Assembly (NCBI GenBank): GCA_037042185.1
Contig: JAXQJY010000027.1
Location: 2,356,001 to 2,420,000, forward strand
DNA: 64,000 nt
DNA from: Sordariomycetes sp. S80-01Y
Lineage: Eukaryota > Ascomycota > Sordariomycetes
Direction: 5' to 3'
The notes beneath the pieces are model-generated. The model was given only the letters and a program-made list of their open reading frames with translations. It was not told the DNA's origin and did not search any database. Below, piece by piece: positions 10,885 to 22,382 of this stretch. Position 1 is the stretch's first letter. Every line of letters begins with the position of its first letter. A program made the translations under genes and the position numbers.

Positions 10885-11212
10885 CGTGGTAGAGAAGAAA
10901 TGTCGGCAGTAGGGTGGCTGGAGGGAAATGTGCTGAGGGAGCTTGCCCAGTGAAGCTGTATGCGATGCGATCTCAATGGCGGCCGGGAGATTTTTTCGCC
11001 GCAACGGCCGATTTTGTGGGTCCTACGTTGACGCGCCTTTGGTAACTGCCAGGGGCATCGCGTCTCGCCCTTGTTGGCCTACGTGAAAGTCGCTTCATGT
11101 CCATTTCTTCGAATTTCATTGTTGAATTCAGTAGGGACTGGGTCCAATTAGGGCAATACCTGAATGATGAACATGATCTGCAATTCTTCTTCTGTTACAC
11201 CTTCGCGGTTCT
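10885..11212. promoter_or_regulatory. SmF promoter / D-amino-acid oxidase 3' region
   Basis: This 328-bp stretch holds the SmF upstream region and the 3' UTR of the oxidase gene, both on the minus strand. No further feature is seen. Confidence 0.4.
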
Positions 11213-12453
11213 CTACAGCTTTGCTCGACCACTACGTTCCCTTTTGACCTTCTCAACCAGCTCAACGACGTCCTGCGCGCAGCCGTACGATCCTTGGTAT
11301 CCCCAGCCACCGTGTCCGTAGTTGTGCACAATATGTGTCTCGTCATCGAGCTTCTCTGACTCAATGCGCACACCTGCCTTCCGATATGGCCTCAGACCTA
11401 CGCCATGTCTTACTACACTCAGACCAGCTATTCCTTTGCCATCTGCGATTTCTGGCACGGCTTCGACGATCCTCGACATGATGCGGATCGACGTGTCAGG
11501 GTCAGGCTGTGACTCCCAATTATCAGGCTGGAAAGTGCCGCCCAGGATGGTGCCTCCGCCAGAGGCTCGCTGCATAACGTACAGCGCATCGCCAGGTACG
11601 TCCCCTTCCGCGCATGACCCTAGCAGCATCGGATGGACCTCGTTGCGGACAACGACGACTTGGCCGCGGGCTGGGTACATGGTAGAGTCTTTGATACCCT
11701 CAATCTTCATGGAGCCGAGACCGGTGGCGTTGATGATCAGACTGGCTGGCCGGCCTGTGTGGCTCATCTTCTTTGCTTGCCGGACGTCGGAGACGACGGC
11801 GCGCTTTACCTTGACACCATTCTTCGTAAGCTGTCCTACAAGCCATGGAAGATAGATAGCTATGTTGATGCAAACGCTTCCAAACTCGCAGGCCGAATCG
11901 TAGCCCTTCAGAACATCTTCCTTTGGTAGCTCACGGTAGTCTTCAAACAGGTCGGCAAACCACGGCTTGGGGTCAAATGGTCCTTTAGGAAAGCCGGGCT
12001 TGTCCTCAATATCACTTGCCCGCCTGTTGATGCGGCACTCTTCATGTGGTCAGCTACAGCCAAGTTCCGTGGGATGGTAAGAAGCCTTACTCTGAAAGTG
12101 AATGCCGGCTTCTGGGACGTTCTGACACAGCCTCTTTAACTCATACCAGGTTTTCCTTTCCCACTTGCTGTCTTCCTTGCTGCTCATGCTATCAAAGGTG
12201 TCAGCCTCGCATCTAGCAACTCAATATTGGCTCACTTACGGCATCACGTTGGCGCCAGCGAAGGGCGACGCATACTCAATGTCATAGTCGCCGGGCATGT
12301 GCTTGGCAACCACGGTGATATCGTTCGTCTTGTCCTTCGACAACAACAGGGCCGACGTCAACCCTGACACACCAGCACTATGATATCATCAGCACACATA
12401 TGCACCCCTTGTGCCGGTCTGGCTTACCCAATTACTACAATTGTTTCGCCCAT
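11213..12453 (-). CDS. D-amino-acid oxidase, peroxisomal
   Basis: Four exons: 12428-12453, 12240-12377, 12091-12188 and 11213-12039, with introns of 50, 51 and 51 bp; 362 aa. It oxidises D-amino acids to 2-oxo acids, ammonia and H2O2 using FAD. The FAD dinucleotide motif GAGVSGL lies at residues 9-15 and is split by the first intron. GDYDIEYASPFAGANVMP follows, a DAAO hallmark. The C-terminal half has INATGLGS, RGQVVVVRN, the active-site region GLRPYRKAGVR, and HNYGHGGWGYQGSYG near the end, all diagnostic of DAAO and D-aspartate oxidase. The last three residues AKL are a type 1 peroxisomal targeting signal. Substrate preference (neutral versus acidic D-amino acids) cannot be decided here. Confidence 0.92.
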
Positions 12454-14149
12454 GATGGTTTGCCGGTCAACAATGTAACTAACCCTCACGGCGCGCTGCG
12501 ATTGCGGGTGAGGACGACTGAGTTTCAGGTATCGATATCTTGGTTCTATGGCTGGAAGCCGACGCCGAGCGGAGTATATACGTGTGGAGTTTTCCGCGGA
12601 GGGCTAGTACTCGCGCGGTATCGGGACCGTTGGCCGCGGAAAGCCAAGCGAGTCCCGCCCGTGCAACTCATCAATGGTGCCAAATACTCACAAAAATGGA
12701 GGATTCGCAGTCGGGTTTCGGGTTTGACGCTCGGGCTGCTGCGGCTTCACAGTGGCTTCAAAGTGGGAGATTGGAATGGCTGGTCAGGTCCGATAACCCC
12801 TCTTCTCTCGGATTCCTAACCGGTGGTGAAAGTGAGCAGCACCATGATTCATTCCCACCATTGCCGGGATTAGACATATTTCGCGTGTGAGCCCTGCGTC
12901 AAACTCACACAATGCCACTAGAGCGCCGGCAGACCATACGCCCGTGCGATTGCGTGTTGAGTCTCGGGAGATAAGCGTACACACCTCTCACGTCGTTTTC
13001 CAGAGCGCCGGAAACAGTCCGAAGAATACCACTGTGAAGCATGGAAATGACTCTTATTCACCCTCTGTAAGATTCGGGGTTTTCAGTGTCTACCGATGTC
13101 GTCCTGGCCCCTGTTTTGCTAGATTGAACTTACCGGCCCGTCGCAAAGACTGGCTCAGCTCACGGTTCGCCGCCATCCTGATGGAGACTTCTGGAAAACA
13201 ACTCAAAGAACACTGCAGGATTCGAGTCTGGGTACCAGTAACGTAGCGAGTACTCTATCCCTTCAGCTATGGGAACGACTACTTGACCTGCATTCAAGCT
13301 GAAGTGTTGCAAGAAGACGGGATGGTCCGAGTTGGGATAGTCAGAGATCCATACCCTTTGAGAATCCTATGTAATGTGACTCGTCAAAAGAGTAAGAGAA
13401 GTTAATTTGTTTCCTTTTTTTCACACTGTATTGCTTGAAATGACTCTTCTTTCCTATCTAAGAGAGTTGTGAGGATATTCGGAGACAGTCTTCTTGTGGA
13501 GTACGAGCGATTGATGCTCTTTCTTCCTTGCAATGATCTCAGGCTTGGGATAAGGAGCTTACACTGTAGGGTCTTCTCGATTATAATGCGTTTCACCATC
13601 ATAAAGCTCGACTGTCTTTGGTGAAGACAACCATATTGAACAGATAAACATGAGCAGGGCCTGTCCGCTCAGAAGCGTAAGACAGGGACCTTCACCTACC
13701 ATCCAATCATTAGTAGGCTACTTGAAGCTTTCCATGTGTGATTTTTCTTCTTTATTTTTGCTCCTGTTCCAGAGCTCAAGTCCAGGTCGAGGTCGAGACT
13801 AAATCTCTCCTTGTTAGGAGGCGCCACGCTTGAGCTTTGTCCAACTCTTGTTTCAGTGGGGGATTTTGAAGATAATGTACAAGATGCTGCATGTCGTCTT
13901 CGAATTGATTCTATAATCCCATTAAATGGCTTTCATTCTCAAAGCTCTTTGTCGCAACCGCTTCGAAATGGAAGACAACAGAAATTGGTTAAGATGGTCT
14001 GGGGGACGCGGACATACAAATACGTCGCCCACGACCAAGGATTTACACTGCATAGCCTTATCCATTATCAAGTCGACAAGGAAACGCCAGGACTCCACGA
14101 AAAGCTACAAATACTCTCAACAACCCTTTCTCTAACTCAAGTGCCCGCC
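12454..14149. other. long intergenic stretch, no gene called
   Basis: This stretch is about 1.7 kb. Several open frames of 66-139 codons occur on both strands without recognisable domains. A tRNA-like string on the minus strand near 13211-13276 was examined and rejected. The part near 13400-13800 is AT-richer than the flanking genes. Confidence 0.4.
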
Positions 14150-14341
14150 ATGGCTCGTAGAGCTGGTGGACGAGACCGCCATCACTGCCCCCGCCGGCAC
14201 TGGGGAAACTGCCGCTGGACCCGCAAGCATCTCTTCTGCAAGCAGCATCAAAGATGGTGCAGCTTGCATCGGCTCCGTTTCCTCCGCAGGGAGAATTGTC
14301 CTGTGTGTGACAAGAAGCGGAAGGCTCGTCGTCAAAAGTAG
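14150..14341 (+). CDS. small Cys/His-rich basic protein, 63 aa
   Basis: An ATG in good context (CCGCCATGG) opens a 63-codon frame that is strongly basic and carries ordered Cys and His residues: HHCPRRHWGNC, then FCKQHQRWC, then ENCPVCDKK. The C-x6-H-type and final CPVC spacing resembles a small zinc-binding module of one or two zinc ions. The open frame continues upstream to 13811 without an ATG required for that part, so a longer protein or 5' exon is possible. The tail KKRKARRQK could be a nuclear signal. Longer overlapping frames exist on the other strand and in another plus frame, which lowers confidence. I do not recognise the family. Confidence 0.4.
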   Translation: MARRAGGRDRHHCPRRHWGNCRWTRKHLFCKQHQRWCSLHRLRFLRRENCPVCDKKRKARRQK

Positions 14342-15182
14342 AGGACCCTGGTGGTCCGACTACATCACCCGAACACCACTTTGCTTCGGAATAGCTTGGG
14401 ATCTCAGTGAACCTAGTTTCAGATGCCTGGAGACTTTGCTCTTGGCTAGTTTCACCAAAAGAAACCCCATCCTGGAAGCTCGCATTGCGCTTCCAGGGGA
14501 GCTGGTTGCCCAAATCGCTATACGCCTCTTTCCGTTCATTCGGATGACAATGCAGCCCTCAGATGACGAACAACACTTTTTCATTTGGTCTTATCTCATT
14601 ATGAAAATGCAGAAGAAAAGAATCGTGAATTCTCTCAGAAGACCTCGCTTTTATCCAGACTGCAACACACGAAGGGTGAAGGGTCATTGATCTCGGAAAA
14701 TTTGTGAAACCTGGAAATTATTTAGTCTATATGAGGTGGTAAAGAAAACAATAAAAGACAAGAGGTCGCAGTCTGTTTCCTCCTCTTCTTTTCGTTCTTA
14801 CCACACCTATACGCCTAGCCCCTAACCCCTTTTCGGACCTCCATCTCCATCATGCACAATGATCTAATGCTCTCCACACCTCTCCTCTTTGACGGTTCTC
14901 TTCCCCCGCGCAACTCTCCGATGACGGCTGAATGGTTCAAACTTATGATTCAGTCTCACTTTGCATCACGCGAGCACTTGCCCTGTTTGGCGCCTTGACC
15001 ATTTCGACTTGCTGAGATCATAAGCGGGCGTGCCGAAGGATTGCATCTCGTGACCGCCGCCACCGACCTGAAGGAGGCGCAATACATAAAAGACAGCTTG
15101 GAATCTCTCATATCCACTGCGCAACTTGCTGCCCCTTGACTTTTAAAGACAACCTGCTTCAATCCCACCCCCGGTAGTCAAG
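14342..15182. promoter_or_regulatory. upstream region of the 2OG oxygenase
   Basis: This 841-bp stretch precedes the oxygenase ATG. A pyrimidine-rich tract (about 14770-14870) looks like a fungal core promoter or leader. A 174-codon plus-strand frame (14166-14690) overlaps it but shows no domain. Confidence 0.4.
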
Positions 15183-16208
15183 ATGACGACCTCTTTCACC
15201 AGCCTGCCAATCGTGGACCTCGCGCCACTCACATCCGACAGCGCAACAGAGGACCAACTGCGCGCCCTGTCTTCTCGTCTCGATGAAGTTTTCTCGACGG
15301 TCGGCTTCGCCTATTTGATCAACGTGCCACTGTCATTCGGCCATGAAGATGTCTTCGACATTGCAAAGAGCTTCTTCTCACTTCCCGAGGACGTCAAAAT
15401 GGATGTCGCAAAGAGGACCTTCCGGAAATCGAACAAGAACACCTACCGAGGATACTTCCCAGCACAGCCCGGCGCGGATGCTCAGAACTTGAAGGCTGGG
15501 TTTGAGATGGGACCAACACACCGGCTACCGCCGTCGACGAAGCCATCCAATTCGCCTTTCAACCTCACCGAATCGAATTGCTTTCCTTCGAGGAACGATT
15601 TCCCTGAACGTGAGCGTTTGGAAACGCTGTATGCTGAGCTTTCTTCGCTAGCGAATACCCTCCTGGTGCTTCTTGCGGCTTCGACAGGGAAGAGCCCTGC
15701 TGCCTTCACATCCATCCTCAGAAATAGCGTATCAACTCTTCGCCTCCTCCACTACCCAAGGCCTCAGACGGAAAAAGCAGCCAACGCACCAAAGCAAGAG
15801 CTGAGCTGCACTCCCCACACGGATTCCGGCCTCCTGACCCTGCTGCACCAAGACGCAACGGGCGGGCTGGAAGTGCTCAACGCTGACGGCGCCTGGATCC
15901 CCGCGCCCTACGTGCCGGGAAGTATCGTAGTCAATGTTGGCGACCTGATGGCACAGATGAGCGGCGGTCGATTCGTGGCCACCCAGCACCGCGTCCGCAG
16001 CTCCGGCACCGAGCGGTACAGCATGCCCTTCTTTTGCGAGCCGGGAGTGGAGGCCATGGTTGGAGAACAGGGCAAGGAGATGAGGTACGAGGAGTTTGTT
16101 CTGGGCAAGATGGGAACGTGGGTTGAGTTTCAGGATGCGATGGAAGAAGAGGAAGGAATGAGTGCCGTTTCGGCTGTAAGCTCGAGTTCCGGGCTTGCTG
16201 TACATTGA
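15183..16208 (+). CDS. 2-oxoglutarate/Fe(II)-dependent oxygenase, isopenicillin-N-synthase-like
   Basis: Single exon, 341 aa, starting MTTSFTSLPIVDLAPL. Two domains are visible: the non-haem dioxygenase N-terminal part (residues ~8-125, with VGFAYLINVPL and SFFSLPEDVK) and the 2OG-Fe(II) oxygenase core (~180-290). Iron ligands are readable as H212-x-D214 in CTPHTDSGLLTLL and H269 in TQHRVRSS. R278-x-S280 (RYSMPFF) is the expected 2-oxoglutarate anchor. VPGSIVVNVGDLMAQMS is the standard link between them. The catalytic apparatus is complete. The substrate cannot be deduced: such enzymes act in secondary metabolism, gibberellin-like, flavonoid-like or nucleobase oxidation. No biosynthetic neighbour lies next to it. 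Confidence 0.9.
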   Translation: MTTSFTSLPIVDLAPLTSDSATEDQLRALSSRLDEVFSTVGFAYLINVPLSFGHEDVFDIAKSFFSLPEDVKMDVAKRTFRKSNKNTYRGYFPAQPGADAQNLKAGFEMGPTHRLPPSTKPSNSPFNLTESNCFPSRNDFPERERLETLYAELSSLANTLLVLLAASTGKSPAAFTSILRNSVSTLRLLHYPRPQTEKAANAPKQELSCTPHTDSGLLTLLHQDATGGLEVLNADGAWIPAPYVPGSIVVNVGDLMAQMSGGRFVATQHRVRSSGTERYSMPFFCEPGVEAMVGEQGKEMRYEEFVLGKMGTWVEFQDAMEEEEGMSAVSAVSSSSGLAVH

Positions 16209-16973
16209 TTGCATTTTTCTCCTTGGTTAACATCTAAAATTCCAGGGACCTTCCTGGCTTCCCTCTCGTGTGAAGCGGAATTCGACACAGTCTCTTCCGT
16301 TTGCTTGCAGCGTTGCCCTCCTCTAGCAATCATGCCTGGCAAGCTTCTCAAGCATGGACGCGGCGCCATCTCTCCCGAAGCGCCGAGTACAAGCACGCCA
16401 CGCAGAAGATCTGATACAAGAAGAACAGGAGGACGGAAAGCTTCACGCCCAGAGCCGTGCCGATCTTGTTCATGCAATCGAGGTCGTCGTTGCAACGATA
16501 TTTCTGGCGAATGAGGACGGAATGCATTTTTAGGATCTCTTCTTGAGAAGATAATGATAGAGAAGGATCCTTGATGACAAGATGGAAGGGGATGTCAAGA
16601 ATTGTGAGATTGTACGTGGGCCGCAATGGGTGTGTTCGATTGGACGGTTGTAGTGTTGGAGCTGAGGAAGAATTCCAACCGTGTTTTGGCGTAGACATAT
16701 ATCAATATGATAATTGTAAAGCTTTTGAATTTGTATTTGACTTTGTATGAGGTGTCGTTGGTGGTCTATTTGAGTTCGGGACACTGTAGAGCTTACTAGG
16801 GAAGGGGCAACGACACATACTCTCTCTCTCACTCACGGGGGAACCTCAGGATACACATGACAAGGAGGCATGAAAGAGTGATTAATGAAGCTACTTCTAA
16901 GGTCAAAGGTTTTCGTCCTCTTTCCTTCAGAAGCCTTTTCTCTTGGTTTGTAATCATCCCTGCCCAAAACATT
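16209..16973. other. convergent 3' intergenic region
   Basis: This 765-bp stretch lies between the oxygenase and beta-galactosidase stops. A minus-strand frame (16348-16698) ends in a hydrophobic helix followed by Arg residues, but I found no support for a real gene. Confidence 0.4.
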
Positions 16974-19900
16974 CTAGTAAGCGCCTTCCCTCTTCTCCCA
17001 CTCCGGCGCCGGTGACAATTCAACCTCCCCGAAGCCTGTCTCAGTGATCATGCTGACGTCCCAGCTGAGACCCTCGATCTTCGCACCGCCCTCTTCCATC
17101 GCCCACAGAGTGATGCCGATGGTATTCTCGCCGTGGTGGTTGAGGATGCCTTCGTGCACGGGGAAGCGGAACTGAGGCCCGACATGCGGAACAAACTTTC
17201 CATACTGATAGCCGTTGATGAAGAGTTGCACGCGGTAAATGCCTTGCGATACGTCGTCGTTGAACTTGAAGGCAAGGGGAACGTCGTAGCGCTCGGGGAT
17301 GTCGAGGTCGAAGGTCGCGGTGTAGAAGGTGATGCCAGGCTGGGAGACAGCCTCAGTGGGCTTACCCGCTTCCCAGTCGGAAGATGGGGGGGATGGCTGA
17401 TGGTAACCCTGGCGTTCGACGAACATACCACCCTCGTTGAGGGGACCGCGAATCTTGTCCAAGTAGTCCTCGCCGCCCAGGTTGCCAGTGATCTTCCACT
17501 TGATGTCGGCATTGTCGTGGCCCGCGAAGTCGTAATCTTGAATGCCGCGCGGCCACTTGAGCGTGTCTTCCCCGATTACGTAGTTTCCATGCAGACCCAT
17601 ATGATCAATAACGACTGTGAAAACATGCTCGTCGCCCTTGGTGAGACTCTCGGGGAGTTCGACGGTGATGGTGCCGTTGACGACGTCAGCTTCACCAGTC
17701 CACGACCCAAGGAAGGTGGAGTCGAGCCAGACGGAGGAACCGAAAGCTTGGCCACCTTGGGTGCTGATCTTCAACGTTGACTCGTCGCCGTTGGCAGTGA
17801 AGTGACCTCTGAAAAGGACAGAGCCAGTGTGGAACCCGTAGTCGCCAGCGCGGAGGGAAACAGGTGTCAGGATCTCGCCATAATCATTAGGAGATTCTTC
17901 GAGGTTCGCATCAACCCAGTCGCTGTCATCGTAGTCACCGGCGACCTCGGGAAGGGAGTCAATCTTCTTCCAGTCAAGGTTCGAGAGGCAGGGGAGCTTG
18001 ATTTCGGGCTCACGGAAGTCGATCTCTGCCTTGACGACACCAAGATTGTTCTGGGAGAAGTGAACTGGGTGGCCGTTAAAGTTGAGAGTCTCGAGATCGG
18101 CAGGCGCGCCACCGATGATCTCGATAGGAGTTGTGGAGTTGATGTCGCCAACGAGGTTGAGGATTTTTCCCTCCTTCTGAGCGGTGCGGATAAGGTAGCC
18201 TGCCTTAACAATCACATCAGATGTGCCATAATCGGACCCAGAGCCCGTAGGAGGCACCCAAAAGTTGTATGCCTCATTCCGGTTCAGCATGTAGATGTAG
18301 AAGTCACTGTGGACGCGGACAATCTTGCGATCATCTACATCGTCCGAAATGTCCCAGGAGATAACGGTGTAATCATCATCGGCTTTCTCCATCTTGACAT
18401 CTGCTTCTGGGCCTTGCAAGACCGAAAACTGGACATCCTTGTCGTTCTCAATGGCGATCTCATGATGCTCGTTGGGCCCGCCATAGACGACCAGAATCGT
18501 CTTGTCGTCGTACTTCTTCCACGTGAAGATCTCGGCGGAAGAGTAGATGATGTGCTTATCACCGACCGGGTAGTCGCTGACATGGATCTTGGTGTCGCGG
18601 CGGTTGAGCACTAGGTTATCGCCGAGTTGGGGGATCTCAATGTCGCCATGGTCAACAGTCTTGACGGTAAGACGGTACGGAGCAGACTCCAGCGAGTCGT
18701 ACTGGGTGTGTCTGGTGATGTAGAATCTGGTGGTATCAGTCGTCGCAGGCGTGACAGTAATATCGCCATTGTTGGTAAACTGCAGCGACGAGTTGAAGCG
18801 GTCGGCCTCGAGGTAGGCGGGCGAGACGTGGAAGAAATTGGCTTGGAGCTTGACCTCGCTGTACTTCTCACGCCAGATCTGTCGCTCCTCGGTGATTTGC
18901 GCGCCGTAGTCGTAGGACGTGAAACCTTCCGCGTGGCCGAGGTTACCCCAGTTGGTGCCGCCATAGGTCTGGCATGGGTCAGTCCTCCGTTAGGATTCAA
19001 TAGACCGAACATCACTTACCATGTAAATGTTGAAGATGGTCGCGCCGACCGCGTAGTTATTCTTGTACAGAACACGCTCGAACTCCATGTTTAGCAGCAA
19101 AGCGCAGTTGTCGAAACCGGCTTGGCCCCAATGCTGGAATCCACCACCTTGGAACTAAGTTTTGTTAGGGATGGCCTTTGTAACATATGATTTTACTAAC
19201 TTCGGGAATGGTGTAGGGCGTATCAGGAGCAAGCCCGTTGTTGATCTCAAGCCAGTCGGTAGGCAACCCATCTTCGGGCCAGATCGAAGGGTTCTCGCAG
19301 TCGAATCCGAGAGGGTAGCTGTCGTGACCATAGATATCGACACTGGCAGGTGTATGAGCAGTGATGTACCCATACATGTGCGCCTCGTTGTTGAGGTAGG
19401 GCACCTCAATGCCCGTCTCGCGGAATTGCCTGTCGACGCTTCTCCAGTAATCATACTCGGGCATCGGGAACCCATCGAGAGCATGTTGGTACTCATTTTC
19501 AAGCTGAAAGAGGATTACGGGCCCGCCATTCGTGATCTGAGCATCGGCAATGATCTTGCCCACTTCCTTGATGTAGTAATCCGTAGCATTGATGAACTCG
19601 GCGGTGTTGGTACGCAACGCCCCAGGGACACGGGACAGCCAGCCAGGGAAGCCACCTCCGGAAACCTCAGCATTAATATACGGGCCTGGACGCGCCAGAA
19701 CGTAGAGTCCAACTTTCTGGGCCACCTCGAAGAACTTGACGAGATCAAAAATGCCCTCGGCGCGGAATTCGCCCCTCTTGGCCTCGAGAAGATGCCAGTC
19801 AATGTAGATCGACACGCAGCTATAGCCCGAGGCCTTGATCTTCTGGAGGACATCCAGCCAGAGGTGGGTAACTGGTAGACGAAAGGGATGAAATTCACCG

Positions 19901-20073
19901 CTGAAGACCATCAGCCGCTCCCCGTGGACGAAGATGCTGTGGTCATCCCACGTGACAATTTCTTGCTGTCGGCTGTGGAGATCATTGATGCTGTGACTGA
20001 CGGCGCGAGACTGAACCTCTGAGGCGAGGCTCAAGCCCACCGCCAGAGCCTGAAGCGACTTGGAGAAGAGCAT
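16974..20073 (-). CDS. secreted beta-galactosidase, GH35
   Basis: Three exons: 19201-20073, 19020-19154 and 16974-18968, with introns of 46 and 51 bp; 1000 aa, the usual length of fungal LacA-type enzymes. It releases terminal beta-galactose from plant-wall galactans, xyloglucan or lactose outside the cell. Signal peptide: [22 protein letters not shown]. The TIM barrel holds [36 protein letters not shown] and QLENEYQ, with acid/base Glu194. The nucleophile lies in [12 protein letters not shown]. It is Glu291, the last codon of exon 1. [12 protein letters not shown] starts exon 3. Beta-galactosidase domains 2-5 follow, with jelly-roll modules near the C-terminus. Several N-x-S/T sites occur. 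Expression is probably carbon-source controlled, as in related fungi; no site was verified. Confidence 0.96.
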
Positions 20074-21007
20074 CGCGCTGAGATCTTGACCGCCGACTAA
20101 TTAGAGAAGCTCAGTTGGCGTTGGTAGTTCCCCAGATCGGACCCTCCACGATCTCCGGTGGTACGCCCGTCTTTAAAGCTCCCAGATCTCCTCGGCTCTC
20201 CCCATGGTATCTTGGGTCCGGTAGCGAAGGCCCGCGTTCCTTAACCTAGGCGAGGCCTTGGGGGATCCTACTGGCTCGGTAGAATTGTTGGGTGCCATTG
20301 TGCCTGAAATGCCGGCAAGGTCAAGGATACCCCTTGCGACGGATGAGGTTATTTTCAAGGTTGAGCCAACAAGAGCTTGCGGCCAGGGGGAGAGGGGGGA
20401 TGCCATGGGTGGATCTCGCCATGTTGACGAGAGGTAGAGTTGGCATCGTCAGATTTCCCCAGATGCGGGTCAGTTTCCCCGCCGGCCGGAGGAAGGCAGA
20501 CAGAAAAGAGGAGACGTTGATCCCCCAAAACCGCCGGATTCTTGGTCGTCATTTCTATCGGCCAATCTCCGCACCATGCACAACACCCCGCCGGAGCTGT
20601 GTGGTTTTGGCGTTTCTTGGAGGGTTCGGTATAATTATCCCGTCCAGTGAGGAAAAGAAATGAGGCATTATATATTTCCATCTTGTTTCTTGCTGTCTAG
20701 TAAGCCCCATTGCCTGGATTATTTGACCCGAAGTGCTCATGCAAACAAATGGGCGGTATTATCCTCATCGTCTCCGCTCAACCCAAGCCCCTCTCCAACG
20801 CCGTAATTCCAGACCTGGGTTGCGATGTACTTCGCCTCTGCGTCCGGGACAGTAACTAGTGGAGACTATGGAGTGATTTTGACGGCTGTTGCTCGTGGTA
20901 ATACCTACCCCGGGCGCCCTGATCGATGTAATCCTGGTTGCATGTCCTTACTGGCGGAAGAGGATCACCCCACCGATCGGGTTCCCAACCCAAGATGTAC
21001 TATAGCC
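20074..21007. promoter_or_regulatory. upstream region of the GH35 gene
   Basis: This 934-bp stretch precedes the beta-galactosidase start, which reads away to the left. It holds G-rich runs (about 20380-20400) of a kind that can include carbon-catabolite-repressor CreA sites, but that consensus is too loose to call one. No gene was recognised. Confidence 0.35.
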
Positions 21008-22382
21008 TCAAACATCGGTATCAATCTCCCCATCTTCAAGGATCTTTTGCATTTCCCCCTCGTCTACCTTCGGGAGTCTCTTCCCTTCGTCGTTTTCGGT
21101 TTCAGGGACATGCTGTCGTTCAAGGAAGCCCTGCAGTGCCTTTAGATGCCCCAGTGCGGTTGTTCGCGAGACAGCCGGTTCTTGCTTGGACTTCTCCTGG
21201 AGTTTTCGTTCAATCTCTGCCGTCTTTGCGGCCTTTCGGGCTTCGCTGCTGCCCGGGGCCTTCTAAACCTCTAGTTCAGCATTGCAAGCAGCAACCTTCT
21301 TTCCAAACTCTGTGATGCGCTCTTCCAGAAAATGGGCTTGCTCCTCGAACCTTTGGGCCCAGTTTAGTGACTCGTTGGGTCGGCCTATCATCTCAGCCGC
21401 CTGTTCTAGGGCTGCATCCTTTGCACGAACCGCTTCCTCGAGCTCGGCGATGCGGATGCTCTGCTTGGCATTTTGCTTCTGCTGCTCCTCGAGGAGCTTG
21501 GTGAAGTTTGCCGAAAGCTGCTCGCTGGGTGCATGCGAGAATGCCTCGCCCGTTGACGGGGAGCTAATCTGTGAGGACCCGACGTTATCCGGCTTTCGCA
21601 CGACAGGAGACAGCCGATGGGGCTCTCTTTCAGGGCCGCAAAGACGCTTGTTAGAGCCATACCCGGGCGTCTCCGAGGCTCGTTTCGTGGGTGTATTTGA
21701 CCCCTGCTTGACTGTAGCATCAGGGCGACGAACGGCACTTCCTGCCCCGCCGCCTTTCTCTTGCATATTCAAGTGCCAGGAGCCCTTCGGCATTGGTTGA
21801 TGCAAGAAACCGCTGCGGTAGTTACCCTTTTCCGGCCTGGACCTCGGCGCCTTCGCGTCCTTGCCAAGCGGCAAGTCGTTGTCCAGGCGCTTGCGCCACA
21901 AAAGGTCTCTTAGCTCGGTGTCGTTGTCCGTTGTCGAGACCATAGGCAAGATTCGATAGAGTCTCTGCGTGAAGTCTCTGCCCGAGGAAGCCGACAGGAG
22001 ATCCCTGAGCGAGCCATGATCGACGACGTAGTGCACGAAAGCGATGGGGCGTGGCGCTTGCGGTGATCCTTGTAGAGACGTGTCAGTAAAGGAAGAAACA
22101 AGAGATTACAATCGTACCGTCAGCAAGCGCGCGAAGCGCAGTCTCAAGCACCTTCCAACTGGGGTACCTCCTAGCGGGCTCGTTCAAGATCAGCCCCTCG
22201 ATAACGGGGCGAATGCGAGAGCTCATGTCGTCCTCCTTGCCTTCCGCGATGTAGGACGTGATGATCCTTTCGAAGTGGCTCTTGAACCAGTGATAGTTCC
22301 TTAGGGAAACATCAGCGGTCACGGGCAGAGCCGTTGGTCCCGAAGTCGAACGAGGAGAGAACGGCGCCCAGGTTGACGCCAT
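21008..22382 (-). CDS. hypothetical coiled-coil protein with an in-frame TAG
   Basis: Two exons: 22118-22382 and one starting at 22068, with an intron of 49 bp (GTACGAT to CTACAAG). The frame meets TAG at 21263-21265, giving 356 aa. The same frame then stays open for 84 more codons to TGA at 21008-21010. That extension is similarly charged and helical (EARKAAKTAEIERKLQEK, EGEMQKILEDGEIDTD), so it looks like genuine coding sequence. N-terminal part: NYHWFKSHFERIITSYI and RPIAFVHYVVDHGSLRDLL, folded-looking and of unknown family. The middle is basic and disordered (KRASETPGYGSNKR). Residues ~290-350 form a coiled coil (IRIAELEEAVRAKDAALEQ). The ATG at 22382 is the first in frame; an upstream exon is possible. 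Either a recent nonsense allele, read-through or an unseen splice explains the TAG. Confidence 0.6.

Noticed and set aside
13211-13276. tRNA-like string on the minus strand with A-box-like TAGCTGAAGGG and B-box-like GACTCGAATCC at tRNA spacing
   Set aside because: Acceptor and anticodon stems do not pair and the T stem has mismatches, so it is a chance match or a decayed copy at most.
14058-14690. Overlapping frames on both strands around the small Cys/His-rich gene (151 and 174 codons)
   Set aside because: They are low-complexity or patternless, and no splice signals or motifs support them.
16348-16698. Minus-strand frame ending in a hydrophobic helix
   Set aside because: No conserved motif is seen and it lies in the 3' region between convergent genes; a real small gene cannot be excluded but is unsupported.
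17802-18614. 270-codon plus-strand open frame opposite the beta-galactosidase
   Set aside because: It lies wholly antisense to a clear GH35 exon and has no domain; such frames arise from codon bias.
20380-20400. G-rich run considered as a CreA carbon-repressor site upstream of GH35
   Set aside because: The six-base degenerate consensus occurs by chance too often to call without conservation or binding data.
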